16,630 nt of DNA from Clostridia bacterium (GTDB lineage: Bacteria; Bacillota; Clostridia; Oscillospirales; CAG-272): NCBI GenBank assembly GCA_017395885.1, contig JAFQNM010000069.1, positions 1 through 16,630 on the forward strand. Direction: 5' to 3'. Position 1 is the stretch's first letter; each line of letters starts with the position of its first letter. The position numbers and the translations under genes are program-made. The notes under the pieces were generated by a model that worked only from the letters and a program-made list of their open reading frames with translations, ran no database searches and was not told the DNA's origin. Shown piece after piece: positions 6,762-15,130 of this stretch.

Positions 6762-8042
6762 TCAGTTTCCTATGATTTTTCCCTCATAGAGGCCCTTGCC
6801 CTCTACGATGATTATATCGTGCAGCCTCAGCGGAGGAGCGCCCTCCGTTTCGGCTTCTGCTCCGTCACCTTCCGTTTCTTCCACGTCCTCATCGCTGACG
6901 CCGTCCGTCAGCTTAACGATATAGGTATTATCGGATATATGAAGTATCTCCACGCTGCGGAAGGAAACGGTTGCAACGTCAAGTATATAAACTCCCGTTT
7001 CTCCGTTTATCATTCTTACAGCGCCTGCGGGGACAGCAAGACCTGAGAACTCCTTTTTCATAAGCTCCACGTCCTGAGTGCGATAAAAATCAAATCCCTC
7101 AGGCATCATATTTGAGGAGAGCACAACTGCCGCTCCCTCCTTATCATAGAGCACGTTCTCAACGCTCATCTCCAGAGACATATCAGTATTTCTGAACCTG
7201 ACGGAGCATTTATCTCCCGCCTTATAGGTGTTCTTTTCAGATTCTTCCACCATACAGACAAGATACCAGCGGCTCTTGGTTACCGTTTTGCCGCCGTTTC
7301 CCGCCTCACCGGGCTCCATTGCAACAAGCTCTCTCAGCTCTTTCAGGCTGATATCGGAAAGCTCCTCTGCCTTGAATATCTCCTCGTATCCGTCTGCCTC
7401 GGAATAGTAGTAGCCGCTGACAGGGGTATGTACCGTTCCCAGCACCGAGCCGAGATCTGAGAGAAGTGATGCTCTTTCGCTCTTCAGCTCCTCGATCTCC
7501 CCCTCGGGATCGGCATATCCTCCCGTGAGCATCGTTCGCTCGCCTACGGTTGCCACCAGAGAAGGACGAAGAGAAACGGCTCCTCCCGCATCTCCTCCGT
7601 CGGAAAGACCTCTGATTTCGGAGAGGATACCCTCGATCTCGCCGTCTATTCCCGACGTATCCTTAAGGCTTACATCGCCTGCATCCTTATATCTTGATAT
7701 GAGAGCTATCTGCTCATCTATCTCCGCTATCCTCGCCACCGTTTCGGGAGAGAACTCAGAGTACATTACGGCAACCGAGCCGCCTTTTCTGATATGCTCG
7801 CCCTCAGAGGCTGAGGGCACAACACTTTTTGCGCCGCCCGTTCCGCTGATGACGGTCTCTGTTCTGAATATATATCCCTGAGCTTCTATGACCTCCTCAT
7901 AGGACTGACGAACAGCCGCCACCGTTTCTATCTCTCTTGCAAAGGAGTTCCAAATATGGTATCCGAAATAGAACACCAGGCCGATGCTGATAATTGCACC
8001 GAGAACGTACATTCCCACCTTTTTCAGATATTCGGTATCCAT
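6762..8042 (-). CDS. HlyD-like membrane-anchored adaptor protein
   Basis: The 426-residue product has one membrane segment at about 11-31 and a long extracytoplasmic part. After the membrane segment come a barrel-sandwich half motif (VIEAQGYIFRTETVISGTGG, then VVPSASEGEHIRKGGSVAVM), a helical stretch with EIDEQIALISRY and EIEELKSERASLLSDL, the returning sandwich half (TVHTPVSGYYYSEADGYEEI), and beta-rich domains to the end with an acidic insert near 390-405. This is the layout of HlyD/MFP adaptors. No ABC or RND transporter is adjacent, so the partner is unknown; HlyD-like genes beside yggS-sepF are recurrent in Clostridia as far as I recall. Start choice: ATG at 8042 has AAAGGAG 6 bases upstream; a longer frame back to 8111 would overlap the upstream gene. 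It begins 16 bp after the ATPase stop. Confidence 0.85.
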   Translation of the reverse strand: MDTEYLKKVGMYVLGAIISIGLVFYFGYHIWNSFAREIETVAAVRQSYEEVIEAQGYIFRTETVISGTGGAKSVVPSASEGEHIRKGGSVAVMYSEFSPETVARIAEIDEQIALISRYKDAGDVSLKDTSGIDGEIEGILSEIRGLSDGGDAGGAVSLRPSLVATVGERTMLTGGYADPEGEIEELKSERASLLSDLGSVLGTVHTPVSGYYYSEADGYEEIFKAEELSDISLKELRELVAMEPGEAGNGGKTVTKSRWYLVCMVEESEKNTYKAGDKCSVRFRNTDMSLEMSVENVLYDKEGAAVVLSSNMMPEGFDFYRTQDVELMKKEFSGLAVPAGAVRMINGETGVYILDVATVSFRSVEILHISDNTYIVKLTDGVSDEDVEETEGDGAEAETEGAPPLRLHDIIIVEGKGLYEGKIIGN

Positions 8043-8058
8043 TGAGTTCTCCTTTCTC

Positions 8059-10323
8059 TTAAAGCTCTGTGGATACGGCGCCCTCAAGTCTTCGCGCCAT
8101 ATCTCCCTCAAGATGCCTGCAAGTGAATACGAGGGACTGGAATCCGCTCTCGTTAAGAGCCGAAAGAATGCCGAAAAGCCTATTCTCGTCTATCCTTGCA
8201 AAGCTCTCGTCACAAACGAAGGGAGGCACGTCTCCCGCAAAGATCTCCCTTGCAAGAGCACACCTGAAGCTTATATACGCAGCATCCTGCGTTCCTGCCG
8301 ACATATTTGATATTTCTCTCTTGATCCCGTCAACGCTGAAGCCGAGGGCAAAGCTTCTGTCTGCGCTGAGGGCAGAATATTTTCCGTCCGTGAATCGGCC
8401 CATAAGCTCAGATGCCTCGCCGATGACCCTGGGCATAAGAGATGCCCTCATCGCCTCGGAGGCAGAGATAAGCGCCGCCGTTGCAGCCTCGATGCCTGCA
8501 AGACGCCTTTCCATTGCGGCAAGCTCTCTTTCGGCACCGTCAAGCTGTGCTGCCAGAACAGAGGTATCTCCCGCTGTAGCCTTGGTTCTTGCAATACCGG
8601 AATCCACCTCACCCTTCTGGCTGATAAGGCCGGGAAGAGCGCTCTCTGCAAAATTCTTTTTGCTGATAGCCATTGCCGCATCCTTTGTTGTAAATTCAAG
8701 GGCAGCCTTGCCGGCCTCTGTTTCGGATATCTCCTCGTAGGCAAGGCGAACAGCCTCACCTCCGTCGTATCCCAGAACGTCGGAGTAGCCCTTCAGCTCA
8801 CCTCTTGCCATTGCAAGAGCAGCACCTGTCTCCTCCTTTTCCTTTGCAACAGAGGAGGCCGCCTCTATTGCCTGAGATACGAGGATATCCGTATCTGTAT
8901 ATTCATCCGTGTTCTGAACAAAAGCGCTGCAGGCACCTCTGAGAGATGCGATAATGCTTTGCCTGTCCTCCTCACAGCCCTGTATTTCAAGGAGCCTCTT
9001 TTCTCTTTCCTCAGAGGCTCTTGTATAGGCGTGAGCACGGTCTATTTTCTTTTCAACTTCCCTTTCAAGGCCCTGAACGTTGCGAACTCCCCACTCCTTC
9101 AGCACCTTCAGAAGCGAGGCTGAGCTGACGGCGCAAAGCACCGCCATTACGACACCGACGAGAACAAGCACACCCGCCGCACACAGAGACGCAATCATAA
9201 CGCTCTGACCCACAGAGCCTCTGAGAAAATAGCCCACAGCGGCAACGCCTGCACCGAGGGCAAGCATTACTGAAAGAAGAATGGCGAAGGTGCCTCTCTT
9301 CTCCTTATCCTTTCTGGCACGGGTAACGCTTCTGCGTGCATTGAGGATCTCCTCACCGCTCATGCTGTCTGCCTCATCGGGAGCATCTCCAAGGCTTCTT
9401 CTCAGGCCCTTCTGCCTGCTTTCGATACCCGAAAGACGTGCAAAAAGGGCGTTGATCCTTCCCGTCTGACCGGGGATATCGCCATACTCCTCAAGCAGGC
9501 TGAGCTTTTCCTGAAGCTCCTCCGTTCTCTCGCGAACCTTCAGAGCCGCTTCAAGCCTTCTTCCCGCCTCTATTTTTTTATAGGCACGGCAAAGCTCATC
9601 GTATTTATTTTTTTCGGCTGTTCGCTTTTCTATAAGGGCAGAAAGCTTTGCCGCCTCGTTTTCATAAGCAATAAGTGCGCTGCTGCTTTGCTTTGCCTCC
9701 TCAAGCCTTGCCTCAAGGCGAGCCTTTTCCTGCATAAGCATCTGTATCCTTCCGCCCGTGCCCTTTTTGGGCATAAGCGCTCTTCTGCTCTTTTCAAGAC
9801 GGTCGACAGCCTTTCTCACGCTGAGATTTTCATCTCCCGCCATAAGAATATTCTCAATAGCCTCGGCCATTCCCGTTCCGTCTATGGAAACGCCTCCCAT
9901 CTGTCGGATGAAAACCGTATTGACAAACATCTGCTCATCGATACCGAGAATGCAAAGACCGGGAACCTTGCCCTTAAATACCCTCTCTCCGGAGTACAGA
10001 TCTATGACCTCTGTTCTTTCACGGTGCTGACCCTCGTCAAAAAGAGAAAGCTCACGGCTTATGCGAAACTCGCCCTTGCCGGTCACAATGGTAAGGTTAC
10101 CTGCCGCACGGCCCGTATCCCAGGGAACGTACTTCTGCCGCTCGGACATATCTCCGTCGCAGCCTCTGCCGGAAAGTCCGTAGAACATAAACTTAATAAA
10201 CATACAGAGAGTGCTCTTGCCTGACTCGTTTTCGCCCTCAATAACGTTGAGGCCTCTGGAAAGCTCAAGCTCCTTCTCCTTCACGCCCGCAAAGGCTTCT
10301 ATATATAATGACTTTATATACAT
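8059..10323 (-). CDS. yhaN: YhaN/SbcC-like SMC-type ATPase with two membrane segments
   Basis: Predicted ATPase partner of the Mre11-type nuclease encoded just upstream, acting on DNA ends in repair. The 754-residue product has an N-terminal half-ATPase with Walker A GENESGKST (30-38) and a Q-loop-like FIRQ (138-141). A coiled coil spans about 195-340, two hydrophobic segments lie at about 345-367 and 374-397, and a second coiled coil spans about 410-650. The C-terminal half-ATPase has an ABC-signature-like NMSAGTQ (673-679), Walker B FVCDE (702-706) and a final TCRH switch-like segment. No Rad50-type CxxC zinc hook is seen where the coils turn; the membrane hairpin sits there instead, as in YhaN. 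At 754 residues it is shorter than Bacillus YhaN (about 960). ATG at 10323 has GGTGAAG upstream; the gap to the nuclease stop is 21 bp. Confidence 0.9.
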   Translation of the reverse strand: MYIKSLYIEAFAGVKEKELELSRGLNVIEGENESGKSTLCMFIKFMFYGLSGRGCDGDMSERQKYVPWDTGRAAGNLTIVTGKGEFRISRELSLFDEGQHRERTEVIDLYSGERVFKGKVPGLCILGIDEQMFVNTVFIRQMGGVSIDGTGMAEAIENILMAGDENLSVRKAVDRLEKSRRALMPKKGTGGRIQMLMQEKARLEARLEEAKQSSSALIAYENEAAKLSALIEKRTAEKNKYDELCRAYKKIEAGRRLEAALKVRERTEELQEKLSLLEEYGDIPGQTGRINALFARLSGIESRQKGLRRSLGDAPDEADSMSGEEILNARRSVTRARKDKEKRGTFAILLSVMLALGAGVAAVGYFLRGSVGQSVMIASLCAAGVLVLVGVVMAVLCAVSSASLLKVLKEWGVRNVQGLEREVEKKIDRAHAYTRASEEREKRLLEIQGCEEDRQSIIASLRGACSAFVQNTDEYTDTDILVSQAIEAASSVAKEKEETGAALAMARGELKGYSDVLGYDGGEAVRLAYEEISETEAGKAALEFTTKDAAMAISKKNFAESALPGLISQKGEVDSGIARTKATAGDTSVLAAQLDGAERELAAMERRLAGIEAATAALISASEAMRASLMPRVIGEASELMGRFTDGKYSALSADRSFALGFSVDGIKREISNMSAGTQDAAYISFRCALAREIFAGDVPPFVCDESFARIDENRLFGILSALNESGFQSLVFTCRHLEGDMARRLEGAVSTEL

Positions 10324-10344
10324 ATCTTCACCAATCTATAAAAA

Positions 10345-11454
10345 TCAGATATCTGAAATATCCTCTCCCGCCAGAGCCGCAAGGCTGTAGCGAAGAGCAA
10401 GCGCCGCTCTTTCACGCTCTGAGCGGTCAGTACTCTCAAGGCCGGGCAGAAGCGCCTTATAAAGCTCGCCTCTGATGCCCTTATCCGAGAGAAGCGCCTC
10501 TGCATTCCACGTGGGAGAGGTAGAATCCTCCACCTCAAGGGCAAAAAGCTTTCCCGAATTTTCAGAAAGCACCTGAGTGTTTATGACAAGCGAGGGATCA
10601 ACGCTGCCCGTCAGCGTTATGCGAACGATATGCTCGCCGTCCAGTCCTCTTTCAAGAACGGCACCGCTTATCCTGTCGCTGACAGCAGCCATGCTCTGAG
10701 CCCCATCCACGTTAAGCTCAAAGGCCACGTACACCCTTTTTGAAAACCGCTTCTGCTGAATATGAGCTCTGCCCTTTTCAACCGTTACGATAAGGGCGCC
10801 CTTTTCGCCGGTCTCGCCGAAATCTCTTCCCTCAGGGCAGCCGCAGTATGCACCGTATCCCTCAAGGGCTCCATTGGCAGCCTCGGGGTTATGTATATGA
10901 CCGAGAAAGACGTGGTCTGCACCGAAGGACCTTATTACGGAAACAGGCAGAGGTGCATATTTGCTGATGGGAGATGCGGTATCTCCGTGGCAGACAAGAA
11001 GATTTATTCTCTCTTCGTCCTCAACGGAGCCTGAGATGGGACAGTAAGAAAGGTATGCTTCGTTAAAGCCGTAGCCGTAAACGCAAGCATCAAGCTGCGG
11101 AAAATCTATTTTTTCAACCTCGGGAGACGTGAAAATATACACGTTTTCGGGGAAGACAGTTTTTTTCCAGATGCTTCCCTCAGCGGCAGGGTCGTGGTTG
11201 CCGGGAGCGATGATAACGGGACAGCTGAGAGCTGAAAACTCGCGGATAAGAAGAGAAACCGTCTCTCTCGTTACAAAGGCGGAATCGAAAAGGTCGCCGG
11301 AAATGACCACCATATCCATGCCCTCGTCTCCGGCATACCTCATCATAGCAGAAAAGGTATCTCTCAGCTCGCGTCGCCTCTGCTCCGCACGGCTGATATC
11401 AAGGCCGGAAAAGGGGCTGTCCAGATGCAGGTCACCCGTATGAAGTATCCTCAT
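10345..11454 (-). CDS. yhaO: YhaO/SbcD-like Mre11-family DNA exonuclease
   Basis: Predicted metal-dependent DNA nuclease working with the downstream YhaN-like ATPase. With the ATG at 11454 the product is 369 residues. The calcineurin-like phosphoesterase metal motifs are complete and in order: GDLHLD (Asp8, His10), SGDLFD (Asp54), PGNHD (Asn86, His87), CHGD (His156) and GHIH (185-188). The C-terminal third is a capping region with IRITLTG-like strands and an Arg/Ala-rich end, as in YhaO. Start choice: AAAGGA lies 10 bases before the ATG, while an in-frame TTG at 11463 (three residues more) would be only 1 base from it. It is the first gene of the nine-gene operon, 41 bases downstream of the promoter and long 5' A/T-rich leader. 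Confidence 0.93.
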   Translation of the reverse strand: MRILHTGDLHLDSPFSGLDISRAEQRRRELRDTFSAMMRYAGDEGMDMVVISGDLFDSAFVTRETVSLLIREFSALSCPVIIAPGNHDPAAEGSIWKKTVFPENVYIFTSPEVEKIDFPQLDACVYGYGFNEAYLSYCPISGSVEDEERINLLVCHGDTASPISKYAPLPVSVIRSFGADHVFLGHIHNPEAANGALEGYGAYCGCPEGRDFGETGEKGALIVTVEKGRAHIQQKRFSKRVYVAFELNVDGAQSMAAVSDRISGAVLERGLDGEHIVRITLTGSVDPSLVINTQVLSENSGKLFALEVEDSTSPTWNAEALLSDKGIRGELYKALLPGLESTDRSERERAALALRYSLAALAGEDISDI

Positions 11455-11501
11455 AATTCTCAATTCCTTTCAAGGACTGTAGTAAAATAATTTAATAAAT
11501 A

Positions 11502-11530
11502 ATTATAACACGTTTTCCTTCTCATTTCAA
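11502..11530 (-). promoter_or_regulatory. promoter of the yhaO-to-rluD operon
   Basis: On the minus strand TTGAAA (11525-11530) and TATAAT (11502-11507) are exactly 17 bases apart, and TGT precedes the -10 box (extended -10). Transcription would start near 11495. No other convincing promoter or terminator is visible until the hairpin after rluD, so it probably drives all nine genes. Confidence 0.85.
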
Positions 11531-11572
11531 CAGATTTGGCAAATTGGAAAGCAAAAGACCTGCTGAAATTGC

Positions 11573-11608
11573 AAAGAGACCTCTGAGGTTTCTCTCAAAA
11601 GTCTCTTT
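11573..11608 (-). terminator. probable terminator hairpin after the TPR gene
   Basis: AAAGAGAC (11573-11580) and GTCTCTTT (11601-11608) form an 8-bp stem beginning 16 bases after the TPR stop codon, and a second small stem can form inside the loop. Read on the minus strand the stem ends in TTT but no longer T tract follows, so termination may be weak and some readthrough toward yhaO is possible. Confidence 0.45.
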
Positions 11609-11623
11609 ATCATTAAAAGCAGC

Positions 11624-13561
11624 TCAGTTCATCTGCTCCAAGAGCTTTCCAACTCTCTCCTCATTTCTCCAGCTGTCCAAAACCACGTATTTCTTATCAC
11701 AGATGCACCACATCTTATGAGCCTTGGTTAAATACTTTTTCTTCTCCTTGCCCTCGCTCATTCCGGCGAGACCTTCATATGAAAAAGCAAGGTCGGAGTA
11801 GCATTCTCCAAGAGGGTAATCATCAAGTGCCTCTGATTTCTTAAACTCTCTGATATATGATCTGATAATACCGATCTTACTTTCAAAGTACTCAACGGAA
11901 TGCTCGCCGCCAAACTTGATCTCGTTATCGGCAAGCCTCATTTTATACAGGCATCCGGATTCATACCAGCCGATACTGCGTGAGCCATAGGCTTTCTTCA
12001 GGCTCTCCCACACGGCACGTGCTTTTTTTATGTATGCGATTTTCTCATCCTTCTCCGAAATCATCGCCGCCTCATAGTATGCCTTGGTAATACGGTCATA
12101 TTCGCTGACTACTATGCGCTTTGATCTTTCACACGCCGTTCTGATAATATCGGCAGATTTTTCGTAGTATGTGCAGGCAGCCTTATTATCTCCGCTCTCG
12201 CTAAGGAAACGAGCCAATCCGCTACAGAGGCGGGAGACCTTGCTCCAGGCAGCTAAGTTATCTGCTTCTTCGGCAATTTTTGAAGCAAAGGCGATCGCCA
12301 TGGAAAGCGCCTCAAATGACTGAACTCCTCCAAACAGGTTACATATATCCTCAAGCATTTCTCCGCTTTCAGGTGATACATCCCTGTTTTTCCACTTAAT
12401 TTCAAGAAGCTCTGATATTCTTTCAAACAGCTTTTTCTCCTTCTCCCTATTGCCCATGGCTGAGTAAACCTTGAAGAGATTGCAAAAGGCATCAACGTTT
12501 GAATAGCGTGCAGGATCGATTTTTCCATCCGCATTTTCGCTTTCCGAGGAACGGAGCGTTTTCGATATACAGATGTCGGCAGCTCTTTCATAGAACGGCA
12601 CCGCTTTTTCAAAGCACTGCTTTTCGCTGTACGCATAGCCGAGCTTTTTGCAAAGGGCCACAAGGATACTCTCTGCCTCCTCGCCACTTGACCTTTCAAA
12701 GTCACCCTCAACTGCTTTTACAGCCTCCAGGAGCAAGTTCTCAAGGCCTTTGATATCGAGCCAATTCACATCAGCGTTGCAGCGGCGCATTGAAAGCAGA
12801 TCGCCGTCTGCCCAGAAGCGGAACAATTGATATACAGCCTCCGGCGACAATGCAATGACCTGTGAACTCAGATTTGTTATCTCCTCATAATGCGACCTGA
12901 GATCACCGTCTGCGATCTCCTCAGGTCTGAAGTAGAAATACTGCGAAAGGCGGCAAGCTGCCAAAATAGCTTTCATTAAATTATCGAGGCTTGCATCCTC
13001 GGCTGCCTCTTTTTTTGCAAGGCTGTACTTTGTTTTGTGAAACCATGCTTCTCCCAGGTGCTCCTTTCGGCCTTTAATGCCAAGAAACTCTGCAAGCTCA
13101 TCGGAGGTGCGGAAGTGCTCAAGATAATCGGGCTCGGCCTTGCAAAGCTTCTGAAGATTTTCGTACCTTCCCTTACAATAGCTCTTATTAGCCCTTTCGT
13201 GCTTTTTCTTGCTGATAAGCTTTGCCTTGCCGAAATCGATCAGCTTTATAATATCATCATAAGCGTCCGTCAATCTGAAGTAGGCATATTCAATATCGGA
13301 TTCATCAGTCAATTCCTTCATCGCAATATCAAAAGCCTCCCTCTCTGCTTTGAGGCTTTTTGAGTAATAAAGGTAAGCTCTTCTTATGTCAAGAAGGGGA
13401 AGCAGATCGTAGTCCTTATCCTCATACATACTTGCCAGATTCTCATATGCATCGGAAAGGCATCTGTAGCGCTCAAGGCTTCTGCCTTTTTTCACGAGAG
13501 CCTTGGCTAATGCCAATGCCTGATTATAATACTTCCTTGCATTTGGATAATCACAGGACAT
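11624..13561 (-). CDS. large TPR-repeat protein of unknown function (5' end frameshifted)
   Basis: From the first in-frame ATG this encodes 645 residues, almost all helical, with several TPR-like helix pairs: DYPNARKYYNQALALAKAL at the start, YAYSEKQCFEKAVPFYERAA in the middle, AACTYYEKSADIIRTA later, and CYSDLAFSYEGLAG near the end. There is no signal peptide or membrane segment, so it should be cytoplasmic; TPR proteins usually act as protein-binding scaffolds or sensors. No enzymatic domain is visible and I do not recognise a named family. The start at 13561 is almost certainly not the real N-terminus: 79 more TPR-like codons are open in the same frame upstream but without ATG, GTG or TTG, and a properly initiated 30-codon ORF lies in another frame just before them. 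Repaired by one base, the protein would have 753 residues. It stands alone between its own promoter and hairpin. Confidence 0.75.
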   Translation of the reverse strand: MSCDYPNARKYYNQALALAKALVKKGRSLERYRCLSDAYENLASMYEDKDYDLLPLLDIRRAYLYYSKSLKAEREAFDIAMKELTDESDIEYAYFRLTDAYDDIIKLIDFGKAKLISKKKHERANKSYCKGRYENLQKLCKAEPDYLEHFRTSDELAEFLGIKGRKEHLGEAWFHKTKYSLAKKEAAEDASLDNLMKAILAACRLSQYFYFRPEEIADGDLRSHYEEITNLSSQVIALSPEAVYQLFRFWADGDLLSMRRCNADVNWLDIKGLENLLLEAVKAVEGDFERSSGEEAESILVALCKKLGYAYSEKQCFEKAVPFYERAADICISKTLRSSESENADGKIDPARYSNVDAFCNLFKVYSAMGNREKEKKLFERISELLEIKWKNRDVSPESGEMLEDICNLFGGVQSFEALSMAIAFASKIAEEADNLAAWSKVSRLCSGLARFLSESGDNKAACTYYEKSADIIRTACERSKRIVVSEYDRITKAYYEAAMISEKDEKIAYIKKARAVWESLKKAYGSRSIGWYESGCLYKMRLADNEIKFGGEHSVEYFESKIGIIRSYIREFKKSEALDDYPLGECYSDLAFSYEGLAGMSEGKEKKKYLTKAHKMWCICDKKYVVLDSWRNEERVGKLLEQMN

Positions 13562-13886
13562 TTCATATCCGTCCTTGCCGATCAGCCTTTCATCCTTGAG
13601 CTCAAGGCAGAGATCTCCAAGCTCTGAAAGGCAGTATATAACGTTTGCTCTCGTATCATCCGTGTTAAATCTTGCATCTGCTTTTTTGGCAATATCCAGC
13701 GCTGCCTCAAATGCTTTTTTTGCAAGCTTAAGCTCCTTTTCCGTTCTGTCTGAAGAGAAAAGGCCTATGATCTCATTGCCGCACTCTATGACCTTATAAC
13801 TTTGCTTTTTCCTCTGTAGGGGCCGAATTATACTCCTTGTATAATTCCTCTGCCTCTCTCCTGAGCTCTTCGATTGTTTTTTCCAT
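13562..13886 (-). pseudogene. frameshifted N-terminal part of the TPR gene
   Basis: ATG (complement 13884-13886) has AGAGG 5 bases upstream and encodes MEKTIEELRREAEELYKEYN and ten more residues, then stops at TAA (13794-13796). From 13798 down to 13562 the TPR frame is open and encodes YKVIECGNEIIGLFSS, then ELKLAKKAFEAALDIAKKAD and RANVIYCLSELGDLCLELKD, which is clearly TPR-like and joins straight into the long ORF. Dropping one base restores a single frame, either in the AAAAA run at 13806-13810 or in the TT at 13798-13799. This is a real frameshift mutation, a slippage (phase-variable) site or a sequence error; the sequence alone cannot decide. Confidence 0.7.
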
Positions 13887-13953
13887 TTTTGCCTCTTTGT
13901 TAATATACCTGAAATTTGACGTTTTTAGCCGTCCTATGCTTTTGGTTTACTTG

Positions 13954-13982
13954 ATTGTATCATAATTAATTACATTATTCAA
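13954..13982 (-). promoter_or_regulatory. promoter of the TPR gene
   Basis: On the minus strand TTGAAT (13977-13982) and TACAAT (13954-13959) are 17 bases apart, with TGA before the -10 box. It lies about 70 bases before the ATG at 13886, which supports that ATG rather than 13561 as the true translation start. Confidence 0.7.
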
Positions 13983-14056
13983 GAGTTTTGTCGTATTTTT
14001 TACAAAATTCTATCATCAGAATACCAAATTATTCACTTTTTATACACAGAATAATA

Positions 14057-14085
14057 TTGACCGCGGCAAATTATGGTTATATAAT
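14057..14085 (+). promoter_or_regulatory. promoter of the alpha/beta hydrolase gene
   Basis: TTGACC (14057-14062) and TATAAT (14080-14085) are 17 bases apart. Transcription would start near 14092, so the correct start codon must be at 14117 rather than the upstream ATG at 13988. It is divergent from the TPR promoter, about 75 bp away. Confidence 0.85.
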
Positions 14086-14116
14086 GGTATCACTAAGAGA
14101 AAAGGCAGGTGCGATA

Positions 14117-15127
14117 ATGGAAAATAATAACAAGAACACCAGGAGCATACTTATCGCCGCAGGCGTTGCCGCCGTCACCGCAGTGGCGGCAGGTGCCGTT
14201 CACCATCTGATCGCAAAAAGCCTTATGGACGTTGCCATGGACCGCAAGGGCCCCAAGGCCATGTCTCCGAAAAATATGGAAAAGCTTATGGGAACAGGCG
14301 AGCTGGCCGCTGTTATGGACGTTGTTGCAGAGGCCGCAGCCGAGCTTGAGCAGCAGGAGATGGAAACTGTTGAGATAGATGCCTTTGACGGTACTCGTCT
14401 CGTTGGTCATTGGTACCCCTGCGAAAATGCAAAAAGATGCATAGTTGCAATGCACGGCTGGAGAAGCGCCTGGTCTCAGGACTTCGGCATAATATCAAAA
14501 TTCTGGCACGAGCAGGGCTGCTCCATTCTCTTTGCCGAGCAAAGAGGTCAGGGCAACAGCGGCGGAGATTATATGGGCTTTGGCCTTTTGGAAAGATATG
14601 ATTGCCTTGAGTGGACAAAATGGGTCGATGCCAATACCAAAGATCTGCCCATCTACCTCTGCGGTCTCTCAATGGGGGCCACCACCGTCCTGATGACGGC
14701 AGGGTTTGACCTGCCCGAGAGAGTTCACGGAATTATGGCCGATTGCGGCTTCACCTCTCCCCACGCCATCTGGAAGCACGTTGTTCAGAAAAACCTTCAT
14801 ATTCCCTACAGGCTTTACAAGGCGGCCGCCAGCGACCTTTATAAAAAGAAGCTCCGGGTAGACTCCAAGGAGTACTCATGCCCGGAGGCGCTGAAAAAAT
14901 GTAAGGTGCCCGTTCTGTTCATTCACGGAACGGATGACCGATTTGTGCCCATCTCACATACCTATGAAAACTATAAGGCCTGCGCCGCAGAAAAAAGGCT
15001 TTTGGTGGTGCCCGGAGCCGACCATTGCCTCAGCTACTTCACAGATGAAGCGACCTATGCCGAGCACACACTGAGATTTTGGAAGGACTATGACGAAAAG
15101 CTCCCCGAGCCCGTAACCGAAGAATAG
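14117..15127 (+). CDS. membrane-anchored alpha/beta hydrolase (COG1073-like)
   Basis: Serine hydrolase of unknown substrate (336 residues). An N-terminal hydrophobic segment at about 10-30 suggests membrane anchoring or export. The fold elements are in order: VEIDAFDGTRLVGHWYPC (strand and substrate side), oxyanion loop AMHGW (111-115), EQRGQGNSGG (141-150), nucleophile elbow GLSMG (183-187) with Ser185, catalytic Asp274 in HGTDDRFVP (270-278), and His303 in GADH. This matches the COG1073/YqkD-like group of alpha/beta hydrolases; peptidase, esterase or other hydrolase activity cannot be distinguished. Start choice: ATG at 14117 has AGGTG 5 bases upstream and lies just after a near-consensus promoter; the open frame back to 13988 crosses that promoter. 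It is monocistronic, ending at a strong terminator 4 bases after the stop. Confidence 0.92.
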   Translation: MENNNKNTRSILIAAGVAAVTAVAAGAVHHLIAKSLMDVAMDRKGPKAMSPKNMEKLMGTGELAAVMDVVAEAAAELEQQEMETVEIDAFDGTRLVGHWYPCENAKRCIVAMHGWRSAWSQDFGIISKFWHEQGCSILFAEQRGQGNSGGDYMGFGLLERYDCLEWTKWVDANTKDLPIYLCGLSMGATTVLMTAGFDLPERVHGIMADCGFTSPHAIWKHVVQKNLHIPYRLYKAAASDLYKKKLRVDSKEYSCPEALKKCKVPVLFIHGTDDRFVPISHTYENYKACAAEKRLLVVPGADHCLSYFTDEATYAEHTLRFWKDYDEKLPEPVTEE

Positions 15128-15130
15128 AAG

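Noticed and set aside
8043..8111. Longer HlyD-like ORF starting at 8111
   Set aside because: It overlaps the 3' end of the ATPase gene by more than 50 bases and the ATG at 8042 has AAAGGAG at ideal spacing.
8069..8740. 223-residue plus-strand ORF
   Set aside because: It lies antisense within the ATPase gene, whose Walker B and signature motifs are on the other strand; its Ala/Ser-rich composition is a codon-bias shadow. The same applies to the plus-strand ORF at 9688-10224.
13790..13812. prfB-like programmed +1 frameshift in the TPR gene
   Set aside because: The site reads AAG TTA TAA, without the CTT TGA slip codons and close Shine-Dalgarno of prfB, and UUA would not re-pair well after a +1 slip; mutation, homopolymer slippage or sequence error is more likely.
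13988..14116. 43-codon N-terminal extension of the alpha/beta hydrolase
   Set aside because: It runs across the near-consensus promoter at 14057-14085 and lacks a good ribosome site; ATG at 14117 has one.
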